This document shows, in pieces, positions 33,801 to 48,800 of a stretch of 64,000 nt of DNA. Each line of letters starts with the position of its first letter. The first letter of the stretch is position 1. The position numbers and the translations under genes were made by a program. This stretch comes from Bostrychus sinensis (Eukaryota; Chordata; Actinopteri; Gobiiformes; Eleotridae). The notes under the pieces were generated by a model. It saw nothing but the letters and a program-made list of their open reading frames with translations. It was not told where the DNA came from and ran no database searches. The stretch spans positions 36,879,488 through 36,943,487 of the forward strand of contig CM036243.1 in NCBI GenBank assembly GCA_020698575.1. The letters are read 5' to 3'.

Positions 33801-36800
33801 AACCCTTCTTCAGCATCGACGACACCGAACTGGTCGTAACCATCACAGCCAGGTTAGATCTGTTTCCTACAGCTGATAGTCCCAGTTTGTAGAAGTAGTA
33901 GTAGTGGGAGCAGTAGTAGTAGTAGGAGTACAAGCTCCTCAGTGTGGCTCTGTGTATGTGCAGGTATCTGTACGGGAAGCCAGTTCAGGGGAAAGCCTTT
34001 GTTATGTTTGGAGTGAAGAACAAGCAAGAGATGGTCCGCTTAAGAGCCATGAAGCAGGTCACTAATGTAAGTACATTTTAAAGTGTTCCTGATCCATGCA
34101 GTGACTTCCAAAAAAGAATCTTCCAGTGCAGTGTCACTTGAGCAATAACAGACTCTGCCTTTATAAAATGTTCCTTTTATACCCAGACATCTCACTGAAG
34201 TGTGGGCAATTAACGTAATAAGTGGCTCCAGTTGTTTTTTAATAGTAAAACTTTTTCACAGCCTTTTTTTCCCTCCACTCCAACTTTTTGTAGATGTGTT
34301 TTTGCCGTCTAATTTAAAATGAGCTAAATAAATAAATCAACACACCATCACACGATCTCTCTGGGTGGAGTCTGCATGTCCTCCCCATGTAACCGTGGGT
34401 CCTCTCCGGCTTCCTCCCACCGTCCAAACACATGCATGTGTTGGTGAATTGGTGACTCTAAATTGCCCCTAGTGAATGAATGTGAGAGTGAATGGTTGTC
34501 TGTCTGTGTTCGTCTCTGTGTCAGCCCTGCGACAAGCTGGCCCCTGTCCAGGATGTACCCCGCCTACGGCCCAAAGTTACTGGGATAGGCGCCAGAACCC
34601 ACAACCCCTAACGGGAATAAGCAGAAGAAAATGAATGAATGAATCAATAAAATGAAGAATATAAATGAATGATTGTAATAATGTTGTTCTTGTGTCCTTC
34701 TCTGAAGCTGGATGGAGGAACAGTGTCTCTGACCATGAATGACCTGAGGGCTGAGTACCCCAACATCAGGTCTTTGGTGGGAAAGTCCATCTACATCAAG
34801 GCGTCTGTGCTCACACAGACAGGTACTGCACAAATACACGGGCCCTGTCCGAAGCTGCGCCCTAGTCCTACGCCCTACTTTTTTTTACGTGTTCAAGAGA
34901 GGGTTAAAAAGGTTAAACTCGACGGTTATCTGGGCAAGGTTCAACAGAAGGGTTTGCCACATTAAAGGGACCCTATTATACTTTTTTTAAAATTATTTTG
35001 GACATCTCTAGACAAATATTTCACATTTCACAGCTTTTGATTTCTCTCTGCTGTAAATTTCAAAGGAACAGTGGAGACTAAAAAGGCTTCTTCAGACAAA
35101 TGCCACTCCACTGGTGTCTCTCTCATGTATTGTATTCTGTCTCGCTGCGACTGACCTTCATTCCTCACACATTAAGTAAATATTAGCATAAGTACGCCTG
35201 AGGGTGGACTCTGGCTCATGTTTGTTATCATAAAGTTTAGGCAAACACGTTTCTTGCATCACAGCTGTGGAGGAATACAGCCTGAGATCATCGATTCAAT
35301 AAACATATAACAGTAAGTTTTCTCCTTTAGCATGAAGCTTTCACACTAAAGTAAAGAAAATGTCCAGTCTACACAGAAGTTTATTTTTTTATTACATTTA
35401 GCCCCTAGTGTTGATAGATTTCTAACAAATATATACATTTTTCCCAAAATCTGTTTTTGTTGCACTCTGAGTCAGTTATTTCCACTTCAGTAGCTTCAAA
35501 CACCACATTTTCCAGTCTTATATTTAAAGGAATTTTTTCCAACCAGTCCTAGTCCCACTTGGTCCCAATCAAAAAACAACTGTACGCCATTTTTTGGATA
35601 AATGAATGAGAGCAGACTGGACGTAGAGGGCTTGTTGTTGATTGGTCAGTGCTTCCTGGAGGGGGCAGGGTTTGTGGAACCAAGCATTTTGAGGCCTCAG
35701 AAACTCAGTGTCAGAGAATACAGGATTACTCAAACAGGCGTGAATGAAACAAAACACAAGTCGATTTTGCAGAATATAGCCTCTTAAAGTATTTAATGCC
35801 TAACTTGACAACAGCATAGCAGTCAACAAACTGAGTCCCCTTCTGGATCGCAACACCAGTACAAAAAACCTGTAGTATATAGAGCCATGAACTAAACCCC
35901 AGCGCCCTCTACTGGACACAGCACAGAAGTGACTCCAGCTGTGTGTTTTCAGGCAGCGACTTGGTGGAGGCAGAGAAGAAAGGCATTCAGATCGTGGAGT
36001 CTCCTTACAGTCCTGTCGTTCAGAGACGCACCGCAGTACTTCAAACCAGGACTGCCCCTCGACCTCACGGTACGGGACAGCTCTAATGGACCTAGTTTCG
36101 TTCTGGTTTGGACCTAGTTTAGACCTGGGTTAGTTCTGATTTAGACCCATTTTAGTTGATTAAATTAAAAATATTGTTGGTGCAGGTGGAGGCGAGGTAC
36201 CACGACGGCACTCCGGTCTCTAACGTCCAAGTGAAGCTGACGTTTCTGGACTATCCTCTGGAAATCATTAGAGGCACATCTCACCTCAGCATCAACATGC
36301 CCAAAGACAAGACAACTCAAGACATCACGGTCAGAAAATACATGCATATTATGTTTATGAATGTCTTAAATTCTTTCAATGTCATGTCCCATTATACGAT
36401 TTCTCTAATCATGTTTTATATTGGTTTTATAATAATACAGCTAAAATATTGTCAGAAAGGCCTCAAAAACCGCCGCGGAAACGTGTTTTTCATTACTGCA
36501 GGTATTATTTCAGGAGCTGTTTCTGATCGTATCTCCACGAGTAAGAGGTCGATTGTCATCAAACAAAAAGTAACTTAAAGCTTGACAAGAGTAGAGCACT
36601 TCTATGGACTCAAAACTCTCCTCAGTGGCCATACTTTATCAGTATACAGTGTTATTGATCAGACTCATTAAGCCTTATTGTGCGCTGAAGCACGGGACAG
36701 TGGCAGGTGCCCCTCTGTCACTCTGCGCCCTTAGCATTTGCCTTTAACACCTATGCCATGGGCCAGCTCTAACAAATGCAACCACTTTACTCACTTTTAC

Positions 36801-39800
36801 TGAACAGACTTCAGCCCACATCCCTGTCCTCTGCTGGGACACAATGTGGAGTTAGTTCAGACCAGTTTCTAATCCAATCCACCTTTATTTGTATAGCACG
36901 TTTTACCAACAAAAACTCTCCAAAGTGTTTCACAGAAAACACCAATTAAATAAAAGCAAACACACACAACAAAGTACCAAAAAAGTACCTAGTTATTGTT
37001 TGAATGAGACTTAGTGTTCACTTCTTTAATCTGCATTGAGCACAAGAGAGATGAAAGACGATAAACAGAGCAGGTGTTTCTCCTAAAACGTGTGACTCAC
37101 GGTGGGATGCAGGGGGAAAGGGTGTCAAGCGCTCTGTGAAGTGATTAAGTCGCAAAACGCTGGAAGGAAGTGGCGCATTGCGTTCTACACTGTGCGTACA
37201 ACAATGCCGTTTGACTGTGGTAGACTTAAAATCCCGGACATTTTGGAGTGATTTGGAAATTCCGGCAGGTCGTTTTTTAATGTCTCAAAAAGAGGACATA
37301 TCCGGGGAAAGAAGAACGTCTGGTCACCCCTTTCATTTTTACATTAAAAACCATGTGATCGGTATCAGCCATGATTGGTATCGGAGCACAAGGAATAAGT
37401 GGAATAAGATAAATGAATGGATGAATTTAGGGGCTTTTTTAAAATCAGTGCTTTTAATTCACTACAAATGTGAACCCTGTGAAAGTCACTAATTCACGGT
37501 CCATTAGAGCCAGTAATCAAGTAAAAACATTAAAAAATATATAAATCATGTATGTATGGTGCTGATGGTAATGGTAAAAATAAACAATAAATACCCATTT
37601 TCTTTGTATGGGTGAAAGGCAATGCCCAATGTGAGTCATTTGGAGTCATTTAGATTTGTCTATAATACAATGTGTGCGTATTAAGTTTTGTGTGTGTATT
37701 AAGATATATGTGTGTAATACATTTTGTGTGTGTGTAATAAGATTTGTGCATGCAAAATACGTTTTGTGTGTGCGTAATAAGATTTGTGTGTGCTTATTGC
37801 AGTTTGTGTCTGTATAGAGATTGGGAACCTATGTCATGAAATGGCTGATAAATCTGCCTCCTGAGTGGTCACAGACAGCAAAATTCCATAGAGTAGCATT
37901 AGTCACAGCAGAATAAAGTAAATAAAAGAGCCTTGAGACAACTATTTTAACTGCTTTGTCACTCTTGGTGAATATTTATTACACACTAAAGCACGCTTAT
38001 GGCATTGTTTCAAACCCGGGTCAAGCTGGCGCGCGGAGCTGACAAGCATTTCGACCGCGCTGAGCAATGTGGACCAAGCGACCTGAGTGTAGTTTTGAGT
38101 TGAACTGAAGTCAACTTTATGCATATTTGATTTCAGATTTCAATTCAGATTTATTTGTACAGCCCAGTATCACAACAAAAGTCGCCTCAAACGGCTTCAC
38201 AACAGTTGATCAAACATAAACACACAATCAGACTTAACACACAATCAGCACAAACAATAACTACACTAAACTAAACAGACCCAGGACACTCCTGTCCTTA
38301 GACCCTCCTTCTCGGTAAGGAAAAACTCCTAAAAAAAAGAAGAAACCTTATGGAGCCCAACTGAAGGAGAGATCCTCTCCCAGGACGGACAGGCAATGCG
38401 TCTAGGACTGCTAGTCCCTTAGTTCATCTATAGGATCATAGATCAGCTCTGTAAGGATATATGTGGAGCGACATCACCAATCACGGAACAACAACATGGC
38501 AGGAGTGTAGCAAACAGATTTGTGTGTAGTACTTACACATTTACAGATAGGTCATTACACACACACACACAAATCGTATTACGCACACAAAAATTGTATT
38601 ACACACACACAAATCTTATTACGCACGCACAAAATGCAATATGCGCACCCAAATATCATTACTCAAATCATGTACAAATCGTATAGCGCCCATACAAATC
38701 GTATTAGCAGTCACATGACCTAATTCTTATTCTTGTCTTGTGAAGGTTTGTGAAGTGTCCCTGTTTTCCTCCAGGCTGAGACGGTGCAACCAGGGCTGAG
38801 GCCGGAGCAGCAGGCCAGAAGAGTGCTCCGAGTGCGGCCGTACTGGACGCCCAGCGCCCCCCTGAACCTGCTGCACATCTCTGGAGTGAACAGGAGAGTC
38901 ACTGTGGGAGAGAGTGTGGCCCTGATGCTCAGTATCATCCTGGAGAAGCCTGAGCACAGGCAACACGTCACACACATCACCTACCTGGTGAGTACTGCAG
39001 TAGAAGTAGAACCAGGAGGACTAATAGTAGTAGTAGTAATAGTTATAGTAGTAGTATTCACATTCTCTAAAACTCTTTGTGACCTGTAGGTTTTGAACAA
39101 AGGCAGGATCGTGAGTGCTGAGCGGGTGAACGTGGCCTCTCAGACGGTGACTGTGGTGAGGGTGACGGTGACGGCGGACATGATGCCGTCGTTCCGGGTC
39201 GTGGCCTTCTACTCGATCCCGTGGGTGGGACAAGAGGAGGTGGTGGCAGACTCCATCTTTGTGGACGTGGAGGACTCCTGCATTGGAAAGGTGAGGCACA
39301 TTTACAGGGAGGAAAGGTTCATTGTTTTAGTGGTAGATCAGCTCTTAACGGGACAAACTGCTCCTCCCACGACACCTGAGCGCTTCTCGTCCTCTCGTCC
39401 TCAGAGAGAGAGTAAAAGTTGGATAGTGCTGCTTTAATGCCGTGGTTCTGTCTCCTCCAGCTGACCGTGGGGCAGGTGGGAGGTGGCCGGGACCTCATGC
39501 CCGGGGGGACGCTCAGTCTGCAGCTGCAAGGAGACCCAGGCTCCAGAGTCAATCTGCTGGCAGTGGACAACTCAGTGTTCCTGCTGAGGAAGGAGCGGCT
39601 GACACAGAGCAAGGTGAGAGACTACTACTACTACTACTACTACTGCTACTACTACTACTACTACTACTACTGCTACTACTACTGCCCACTATTAGCGTCA
39701 TGTTGCTAATAGCTGTGCATATTAGCTATTATACCATGCTCTGTCTATCCCCCACTGTGTTCAGTACGAGCACTCAGAGATTCTCTTCTCATGTCTGAAC

Positions 39801-42800
39801 TCATATTCTCCAAATTTTATTCACGTGTGAACTAAAAGGAGACTTTCAAGAGGCAGTAGTGCTGAGCTGACCGACTGTAGTGGGCGGAGACAGCAGGGCC
39901 TTAAAGCGACAGGCATCTAACCCAAGTGGTTTTAGCAAAGTCAAAGTAACAGCTCTCCAAAAGAACACATTTTGAGTAAATATGAATTATTTTAACAATG
40001 GGTTAGAAATATGTATAAAAATTGTTACAAGTCAGGTGTTGTTCAATAATGTAGAAAGAACATATTAAAAACTGTAAAACGGAGTGGCCCTTTACTTGTT
40101 ATAAACTATTATTAACGATACACAGTAGGCTTGAGGCAAAAAATCCGAGGCACTGCTGACTGCTGACAGTATTAAAAGTCCTTTATTGTGCAACAGGACA
40201 CCAACACATTTTGACCGGAGGAGAGCTGAGCACTTGCCTGGCCATGAAGTTTAATTACAACCGTTTGTCTATTTAAAAAAAAAATATGATTCCAGATTTG
40301 GGACGTAATGGAGCAGGGAGACTTTGGCTGCACTCGAGGAGGAGGAGGAAACGCCAGAGGAGTGTTCTCAGACGCTGGGCTGCTCTTCAACTCTAACACC
40401 GGCTTCAGAACCAACTTCAGACCAAGTAAGGCTCACACAGATCTCACCACTGTTCAGACCAAAACCTCTCACATGACCCTAACCCTGTCCACCTCCTTCC
40501 CTTCCCGGTCACTCTATCTCTACACCACCCTCTCCTAAGCCGACAAAGGGCCCCTGGTGCTGGGAAGATCATAACAAAATCTGGGCTGGGCAGTTTACAG
40601 AAAAAAGTTCCTAACTATTCTGAGTAAAAGTGGTTTCCATCCTTCTCCTGTCTCTAGCTTCTCTGTTTACGAGCTGCTTACAGTCAGGAAGTTGTGAGCT
40701 GCTGTCTTAAACACTGCCACCAAGTGGTCATCATTGGAACAGGATTTATTTTGAATGAATCCAAAGCTGTCTCAAAAACATGAAATCACAGAATGCAGGT
40801 TTACCAATATACATACATGCAAAACTGCAGATGTAAATGAAAATCCTGATGGATTTTTTTTTAATTACAAATAATATATTTGCAAACTACATTTTTTTTT
40901 GCAAAATACACAAAATAGTGATTTTAAATAAATCATTACATCATCAGTCCCTTTACTGTTTAATTAGTGGTGATAATTTTATCGGATCATGTTTAATCTG
41001 AGAGAGTGGGGTATTTAAGTAGTCCCTCATACATAAGACGCACAAAAGTATGTTATTTTGTAATCTGCCTCTTCCTAATGTTTACATTTTACCCACAGCT
41101 CAGCAGTGTCCACGCACCACCAGGGGGAGGCGTTCTGCTGCTCGGTTAGAACGTAAATCTATGCTAGGTAACTACTGTGTGATAATGTGTGTTTAGTCCT
41201 GTTTAGTACAGGTTTAGTTCTGATTTAGTCCTAGTTTAGTTACAGTTTACTTCTGGTTTAGTCCTAGTTTTGTGCTAAAAAAAAAAGGAAAAGTTCTAAA
41301 AAAATTACTTGAGTAAAAGTAAAAAAACAAGTATATATTGTAAAGTACTATTACTACTACTTCTACTGCTTTTACTCAGCTAACCCATATTTCACATTCT
41401 GTCTTCCTCAGAGAAGAGGTACAAGGATGAGCTGCAGCGCCGCTGCTGTCTGGACGGCCTCCGGGACATCCCCATGGGCTACTCCTGCACGCGCCGCTCC
41501 CTCTACATCACTGAGGGAGTCGAGTGCATCCGCGCCTTCAGACACTGCTGCGGGACGTACCGGGATGAGCCCATAGACCACAACATGCCCACCACCCCGG
41601 CACCGTTCTTCACCACCACCACCGCTGCCCCAGGCAGAGTGTTCATGGGACTTCCGGGAGTAGCGGGACCACAGGGACCACGTGGAGAACCGGGATTTGG
41701 GGGGTTACCCGGATTACCCGGATTACCCGGATTACCCGGATTAGGGTCGATCAGTGAGTGCTCGACCTGTAGACCCTAAAACCTGTAGACCTGAACCTAA
41801 AACCTGTAGACCTGAACCTAAAACCTGTAGTCCTGAACCTAAAACCTGTAGTCCTGAACCTAAAACCTGTAGACCTGAACCTAAAACCTGTAGACCTGAG
41901 GCTAAAACCTGTAGACCTGAACCTAAAACCTGTAGGCCTGAACCTAAAACCTGTAGTCCTGAACCTAAAACCTGTAGACCTGAACCTAAAACCTGTAGAC
42001 CTGAACCTAAAACCTGTAGACCTGAGGCTAAAACCTGTAGACCTGAACCTAAAACCTGTAGACCTGAACCTAAAACCTGTAGACCTGAGGCTAAAACCTG
42101 TAGACCTGAACCTAAAACCTGTAGGCCTGAACCTAAAACCTGTAGGCCTGAACCTAAAACCTGTAGACCTGAACCTAAAACCTGTAGACCTGAACCTAAA
42201 ACCTGTAGACCTGAACCTAAAACCTGTAGACCTGAACCTAAAACCTGTAGACCTGAGGCTAAAACCTGTAGACCTGAACCTAAAACCTGTAGACCTGAAC
42301 CTAAAACCTGTAGACCTGAGGCTAAAACCTGTAGACCTGAACCTAAAACCTGTAGACCTGAACCTAAAACCTGTAGTCCTGAACCTAAAACCTGTAGACC
42401 TGAACCTAAAACCTGTAGTCCTGAACCTAAAACCTGTAGACCTGAACCTAAAACCTGTAGACCTGAGGCTAAAACCTGTAGACCTGAGGCTAAAACCTGT
42501 AGACCTGAACCTAAAACCTGTAGACCTGAACCTAAAACCTGTAGACCTGAGGCTAAAACCTGTAGGCCTGAACCTAAAACCTGTAGTCCTGAAAAGTTAC
42601 ACTGCTGCTGTTCACAGACAAAAGTGTCCCTAGCACAAAACATCATAAAAAATGTATACATTCATATTTTTTTCTACTTTTTCTTTTGTATAAATCTTTT
42701 AATCAACTTGTGTCCTGATCATAAATATAAAAAAATTCATTATTTTCAGAATGTTAACCCTTTTTTATGCCAGTGTATGTATTATTTATTTAACACATCA

Positions 42801-45800
42801 AAAATTAAATTTTTGTAATATTCTTAAAGTAAAGTGGATTTTTTTCAAGGGAGTTATTACAGCATTTGTTATGTCAAAGATTAACAACATGTATTTTTAG
42901 GGATAATTTTTTCCTGTTCTATGTACAATCTAAAAATCCAACTCCCTTTAAAACTGGTAGTGAAATTTTGTTACTACAAAAAAATTCTGAAATACATCTA
43001 AATCAACGTTGTTGGTAATCTTTGACAGACCCAAGGCTGTAATAATCCACCCTAAAAAATCCACTTTGCATTGAGAATATTAAAAATATTTAATTTTTGT
43101 GCGTGTTTTTGCAAAAAAATTAGACTCTATTACATACACTGGCATAAAAAGGGTTAAAATTCTGAAAATAATTTAATATTTGGTATTAGTGATCAGGACA
43201 GAAGTTGATTAAAAGATTTATGCAAAAAAGTAGAAAAAATATGAAGATATAGATTTTTATGATGTTTTTCATGAGGACACTTTTCTCTCTGAACAGGAGC
43301 AATGTAACAAATTTTGAAAAAAAGAGTAAAAATGACGTAATATTAGATTTGTGTTTAGAAAATCAATATCAGTGATAAAATACACACCTGAGACACATTT
43401 CATAGAAAAGGTAAGAACCACTGCAAAGTTATCAAAAAAATAAAACTTGAAAAGATCACTTTTCTCTGGGGCACAAGGGTTGAAACCTGTAGCCCTGAAC
43501 CTAAAACTAATGCCGTACTGAGAGCTACACCAGCCCCACCCCAGATAGTCCAGCGCTCAGGACCCCTCCAGCGCTCAGGACCCCTCCAGCGCTCAGGACC
43601 CCTCCAGCGCTCAGGACCCGTCCAGCGCTCAGGACCTGTCCGTGCGCGGTCTAGGCTGGGTCTGGATTCAGATACTCAAGACATGAATGACTTTAGACAG
43701 GCTTGAAGTAAATATTACTTCACCACAGCGTTTGCCTGCTATGGGATGTCGACAGGTGAAGTTGCCGGGACATCCCACCATCAACCCCGCTGTCTCCTAA
43801 GAGGGTCCCGAGTCCTCGCTAAAACAGCAGTAATACGGATATCACAGGCAGAAACACAGAGTAACAGAGTTAGAGGCAAAAGCAGAAGCTGCGTTTATTG
43901 AGGATCTACTAAACTAATTACAGAAAAAGCTTCTATTCTAAAAAACATATCCATATAATACATAAGCATACTTTTCTAAGCTCTACATTATTCTTTATTA
44001 AAAATAACATTTTGTTGGTTGTGAATGTTCTTCATTGGTCCAGGTTTTCCGCAGTTGTTCTGGCTGACCGTGGTTGGCTGGTTGACAGAGTCAGGACTAA
44101 ACCAGGACTGAGCTAGGACTAAACCAGGTCTAAGACAGGATTAAACCAGCACTAAACCAGGACTAAACTAGGACCAAACAAGGACTTAACAAGGATTAAA
44201 CCAGGTCTAAACAAGTACTAAACCTGGAATAAACCTGGTCTAAACCAGAACTAAACCAGGTCTAAGACAGGACTAAACTAGGATTAAACCAGAACTAAAC
44301 CAGATCTAAGACAGAAGTAAACAAGGATTAAACCAGGTCTGAGCTAGCACTAAATCAGGACTAAACAAGGACTAAATGAGGATTAAACCAGGTCTAAACC
44401 ACAACAATGCCAGGTCAAAGACAGGACTAAACCAGGAATTAATTAGAACTAAACGAGGACTAAACCAGGACTGAACAAAATCTAAACCAGGACTGTATCT
44501 CCTCGCCAGTGCCATACGGTCGAAATCCACGTGTTCATCTAGCCAGAGAGTCAGGAAGGCGAGTCGTAGCTACATCGGCCGGCCGTGAAGAGCCAGAGGT
44601 GGAGGCCCTGTACGAGGACGAATGGGACGAGGACTCTGACGAGTCAGTGAATCCCAGGACCCTGTTCCAAGAGTCCTGGCTCTGGGAGTACGTCGATCTG
44701 CCCCCCGCTGCGGACCCCATCTCTGGGTGAGAACAAGCAGCTTCTGTGGACCTCTCCCTGACCACTGTAGACCTGACAGAGACATAATCCTAGTAGCTGC
44801 ACAGATGGCAAAGACAGTTATTTTAGTTTTTAGTTTTTGGTTTAGTCCTGGTCTAGTCTTGGTCTAAACCTTGTCTCTTTTGTGTTTTCCCCTCAGACTG
44901 GCCTCTATGACGTTGGCGCGGCCGTTACCGGACAGTATCACAGAGTGGGGCATCATGGCCATCAGCGCCTCCACTCAGACAGGTCACACCTTCCTCATTT
45001 TAAAGCATCTGTAGGAGAAATAAAATGAGTAGAATGTGTTTAGCTTAAAGATATATTCATATTATTATTAGGACACCTCAGGGTCTGCTGCCAGGAAACA
45101 TTAAGCTATGATATAGAGCTCTTGGTCATTCAGGGACCCAGACAAATAGAATTAGATCACTTGACACTCAACTTAAAGTTACACTGTGTAAGATTCCCGG
45201 TCTTGCGCCTCTAGAGGCCACAGGTGCCACTGCACCGTCGCAAAACGTAAACACTAGGGCCCCTCCTCCTTCTGAAACTGTGCGAGTGTGCGTCTGTTTC
45301 CATCATTGTTTCAACTTTAGTTGACCTGCTGCTACCTTTGGAAGTTTGGACTGGATCTTCTATAGAGTTAGCGCTAGCGTTAGCTTAGCAACAAATATCG
45401 CGTAATGGTCGCAGTAAAAACAACTAATAACTGTATGAAAAAGCACGTTCTAAAGAAAAAATAAAGAGGCTAATTTACCTGCCCAACAATAAAGAAGCAA
45501 AAACGTGATCCGATTTGCAGCCTTCTCTGTCTCTCATCTGACGCCAGCGAGCAAAAGTCTGTCCGATGTTGACTCTTGTCTGCGATCTGGTGCGGTCCCT
45601 TTCACATTTTCTTTTTCTTGCCTCGTCCGACATTGTCTTCATCTTCTTGTGTCCTTCGGCCCTGACGAACTGGCGAAAATAACAACGCTAAAAGTAGCTT
45701 CATGGTTATACTGCGCCTCAGGTATAAGAGCAGAAGGGAATGCCGTAAAGCGAGTCGTTCCCTGTCACGTGACTCTTCCTCAACAGCGGAGCGCTCCCGG

Positions 45801-48800
45801 CCAAACTGCGAGGGTGGTTTCTCAGTACAGAAGCCCCGCTCGGAGCAACAGATCGCGCCTCAGGCCTTATAATCGCTCAAAAAAATCACAAAAACAAGTC
45901 AGTATGCCCCACATATTTAGGAGAAAAGTTACACAGTGTAACTTTAAATTAAGTATGAATTTCTTAAGAAATTAAGCAAAACAGTATCTTAAAAGACACA
46001 CGTAAGTATTAGGTGTTTATATTCATAGACAGGACCTTGATGCAGAATAATATTTGTAAGTGGAGAATAACATATGGCTTACCAATTTACGGGAGGCTTT
46101 AAATAAATAAAATACAATTAATTCCTAGGAATTCTGACGCCAAACTCTGAATGTCACACACCGGTCGAATACTTGGTTTGAGCAGGAGCTGAGAGGATAT
46201 CTGTTCAGGTCCACAAGGTGTCGCTGGGCTTCCATACGAAGACCACACCGTAGTCTATTTGGTCCACATCTGTGGGACGGCTCATGAGGAGCATCAGCTG
46301 TCACGCATTAAAGTCTCCACTTTCTGACTGTTTTAGCCTAAAGCTGGCATCAAAGTTCAAGAAATACTTACGATACTTAAAATGAAAGTGCACTCAAATG
46401 CTTTCGGCCCAGCTTATGAAGTCTTACAAAGAGAGACTTCTAAAGATAATTCACGCTATGTTATGTACTGGAAATGGAAGCTGTGTGAAGCTTTGTAAAA
46501 CATTGGATAAAAAAAAGTGAAACAGTAAAATTAAAGCAAGTGGTTATAATGAAGAAAAAGTGGAGAAAATAAAAAATAAAGCTGGGAGCCCCACAAGAAA
46601 CAAATGTGGGTGAAAAGAAGACTTGATTTTAACAAAAGAAAAGGGCGTTTTTTTACTTAGAAAGACTCATACTCAACTCAATACTACACTTCAAATAGTA
46701 AGTAATGAATGTTTGTCACACTGTTATAGTTAAAATTCACATTAAAAATAACACATCTAACAGTGGTGAATAAAGCATAACACATCAAATCACTACTAGC
46801 GTGATAAATCTAACAATGCCGTTTTTAAATCATCTTTAGCAGTATCTGATAAAAACCATACATAAATGAGTCCGCTTCTTTCTTCTTGTTTTGTTTTCTT
46901 TTAGTTTTTGTTTTTGTTTGTCTGGCCACTCATGCGCGGCACAGGCAAACATTCGAGCGCGAAAACATATCTGATTTATTATCTGAGGGTAAAGGTTATC
47001 CTGCTGTAGTTCCACATCTGGAAGATTAAAGTCTATTGAGTAAAACAATGGGACCAAGTTGTTGGGCTTTATAGCTATATCACTGTAAGACAAGGGACAG
47101 TGCGTTTGAGCAGCAGAAACTCTCTTTGTTCATTTTGGGTTTTGTTATTTTTGGGGGGGCAGGGTTTTGTGTGGCAGAGCCGTATAACGTCCGGTCATGG
47201 AAGCCGCTCTTCGTGGACCTGAGGCTGCCGTATTCAGTCGCCAGAAACGAACAACTGGAGATCAAAGCCGTGGTCCATAACTACAGCCCTCACGACAAGG
47301 AGGTCAGATCTCAACCACACATACGGGACCCATGTTTGAGAGAGGAACAGATCCTGGTTTAGTCCTGGTTTAGTCCTGGTTTAGTCCTGGTTTAGACCTG
47401 GTTTAGTCTTGCGCAGTCCTAACCTCCCTGGTCCTCCTTGGTCCTCCTCAGGTCCGGGTGACTCTGATGAAGACCGGAGACATGTGCAGCGTTGCCTTCA
47501 GGGAGAAGCATGTGCAGGACATCTCGGTGCCGGCCGGCTCCTCTGTGGCCGTCCCGTACACAATCGTCCCGTTGGTGGTGGGTAAACTGCCCATAGAGGT
47601 GACGGTGGTGACCCGGGACATGATGATGACCGATGGTATAAAGAAGGACCTACGCGTGGTGGTGAGGGACACAATACTACTACTACTACTGCTACTACTA
47701 CTACTACTACTGTCTGTGTGTAAGTCATTATTTTGTGATACTTATGCCCCCTGTGCCCCATAGATGGAGGGGGTGCAGAAGACCAAAGTCCTGAGTGTGA
47801 TCCTGGACCCCTCAGCAGCAGGAGGTCAGACCAAACTGGGACCAGTCCTGTGCTGGTTATATCTGCTCACATTGTTTTAGCCTCCCTTACACCGGCTCTG
47901 AAGAGGTTTTAAGATTTTACCGATTACTAATAAACTTCTTCATGGCTTGGCTCTGAGCTCTGTCTCTGACATTTTAACACCACAATGTCCCAGGACGCAC
48001 TCTTAGGTCCTCGGGCAAAGGTCTTTTATTGGTTCCAGGGTCCCCGCTGGAAACTAAAGAGGAAAACACTTTTTCAGTCCAGGCCCCAAAGCTCTGGAAC
48101 TCGTCTTAAAACATACTTTTACTAGAGAGCTTTTTGTGTAGTTTTATTTTTGAATATTATTTATCAGTATGGGTTTTATAAAAGTATTTGTTTTTACTGT
48201 TACATCATGCTCCCTCATGTTTTTAATGCTGCCTGTGAAGCACTTTGTAACTCTATTCTTTAAAAAGTGCTATATAAAAAAAGATTATTATTATTACATT
48301 AATTGTCATCATTAACCTCATTAAATAATAGTATGACTTGTGTGTGTTTGGTTTCTCACAGGAACTCAGACCATTACGGTGGAGAAAATAGAACTGGAGT
48401 CTATTGTGCCTCAGTCTGTCCCAGAAACGTTCATCAATATCAGAGGTCAGTCACATTTTTATTTCTTTTCTTTATCGTAAAAAGTAAAAGAAAGAAAAGG
48501 CCAAGGACCAGTTTTGGTGTGATCCAGATCACTGTGTGGAGGTTTTCCAGGATTCTGTGAAGAATCAGATCATTTGTTTTAGTGGTTTTAGTTTTTGTGG
48601 CTGAACTAGAATATTCCTGCTTCAAGTCCAGGCCTGGGCTCTGGATCTTTACTTTCGTGATGCAGCTGGGTCTAAACCAAGACTAAAACCAGGACTTGAG
48701 CCTGTAGTTCTCTGTGTGCAGGGAACGTGTTGGCGGACAGCATCGATAACTCCATGAAGGAGGACTCTTTAGGCGCTCTCATCCAAATGCCTGGAGGGTG

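Noticed and set aside
41741..42818. Open frames of more than 300 codons on both strands (PKTCRPE and GSGLQVL repeats)
   Set aside because: They are produced by a 21-bp tandem repeat whose period is a multiple of three; they lie in an intron and show no signal peptide, domain or splice support.
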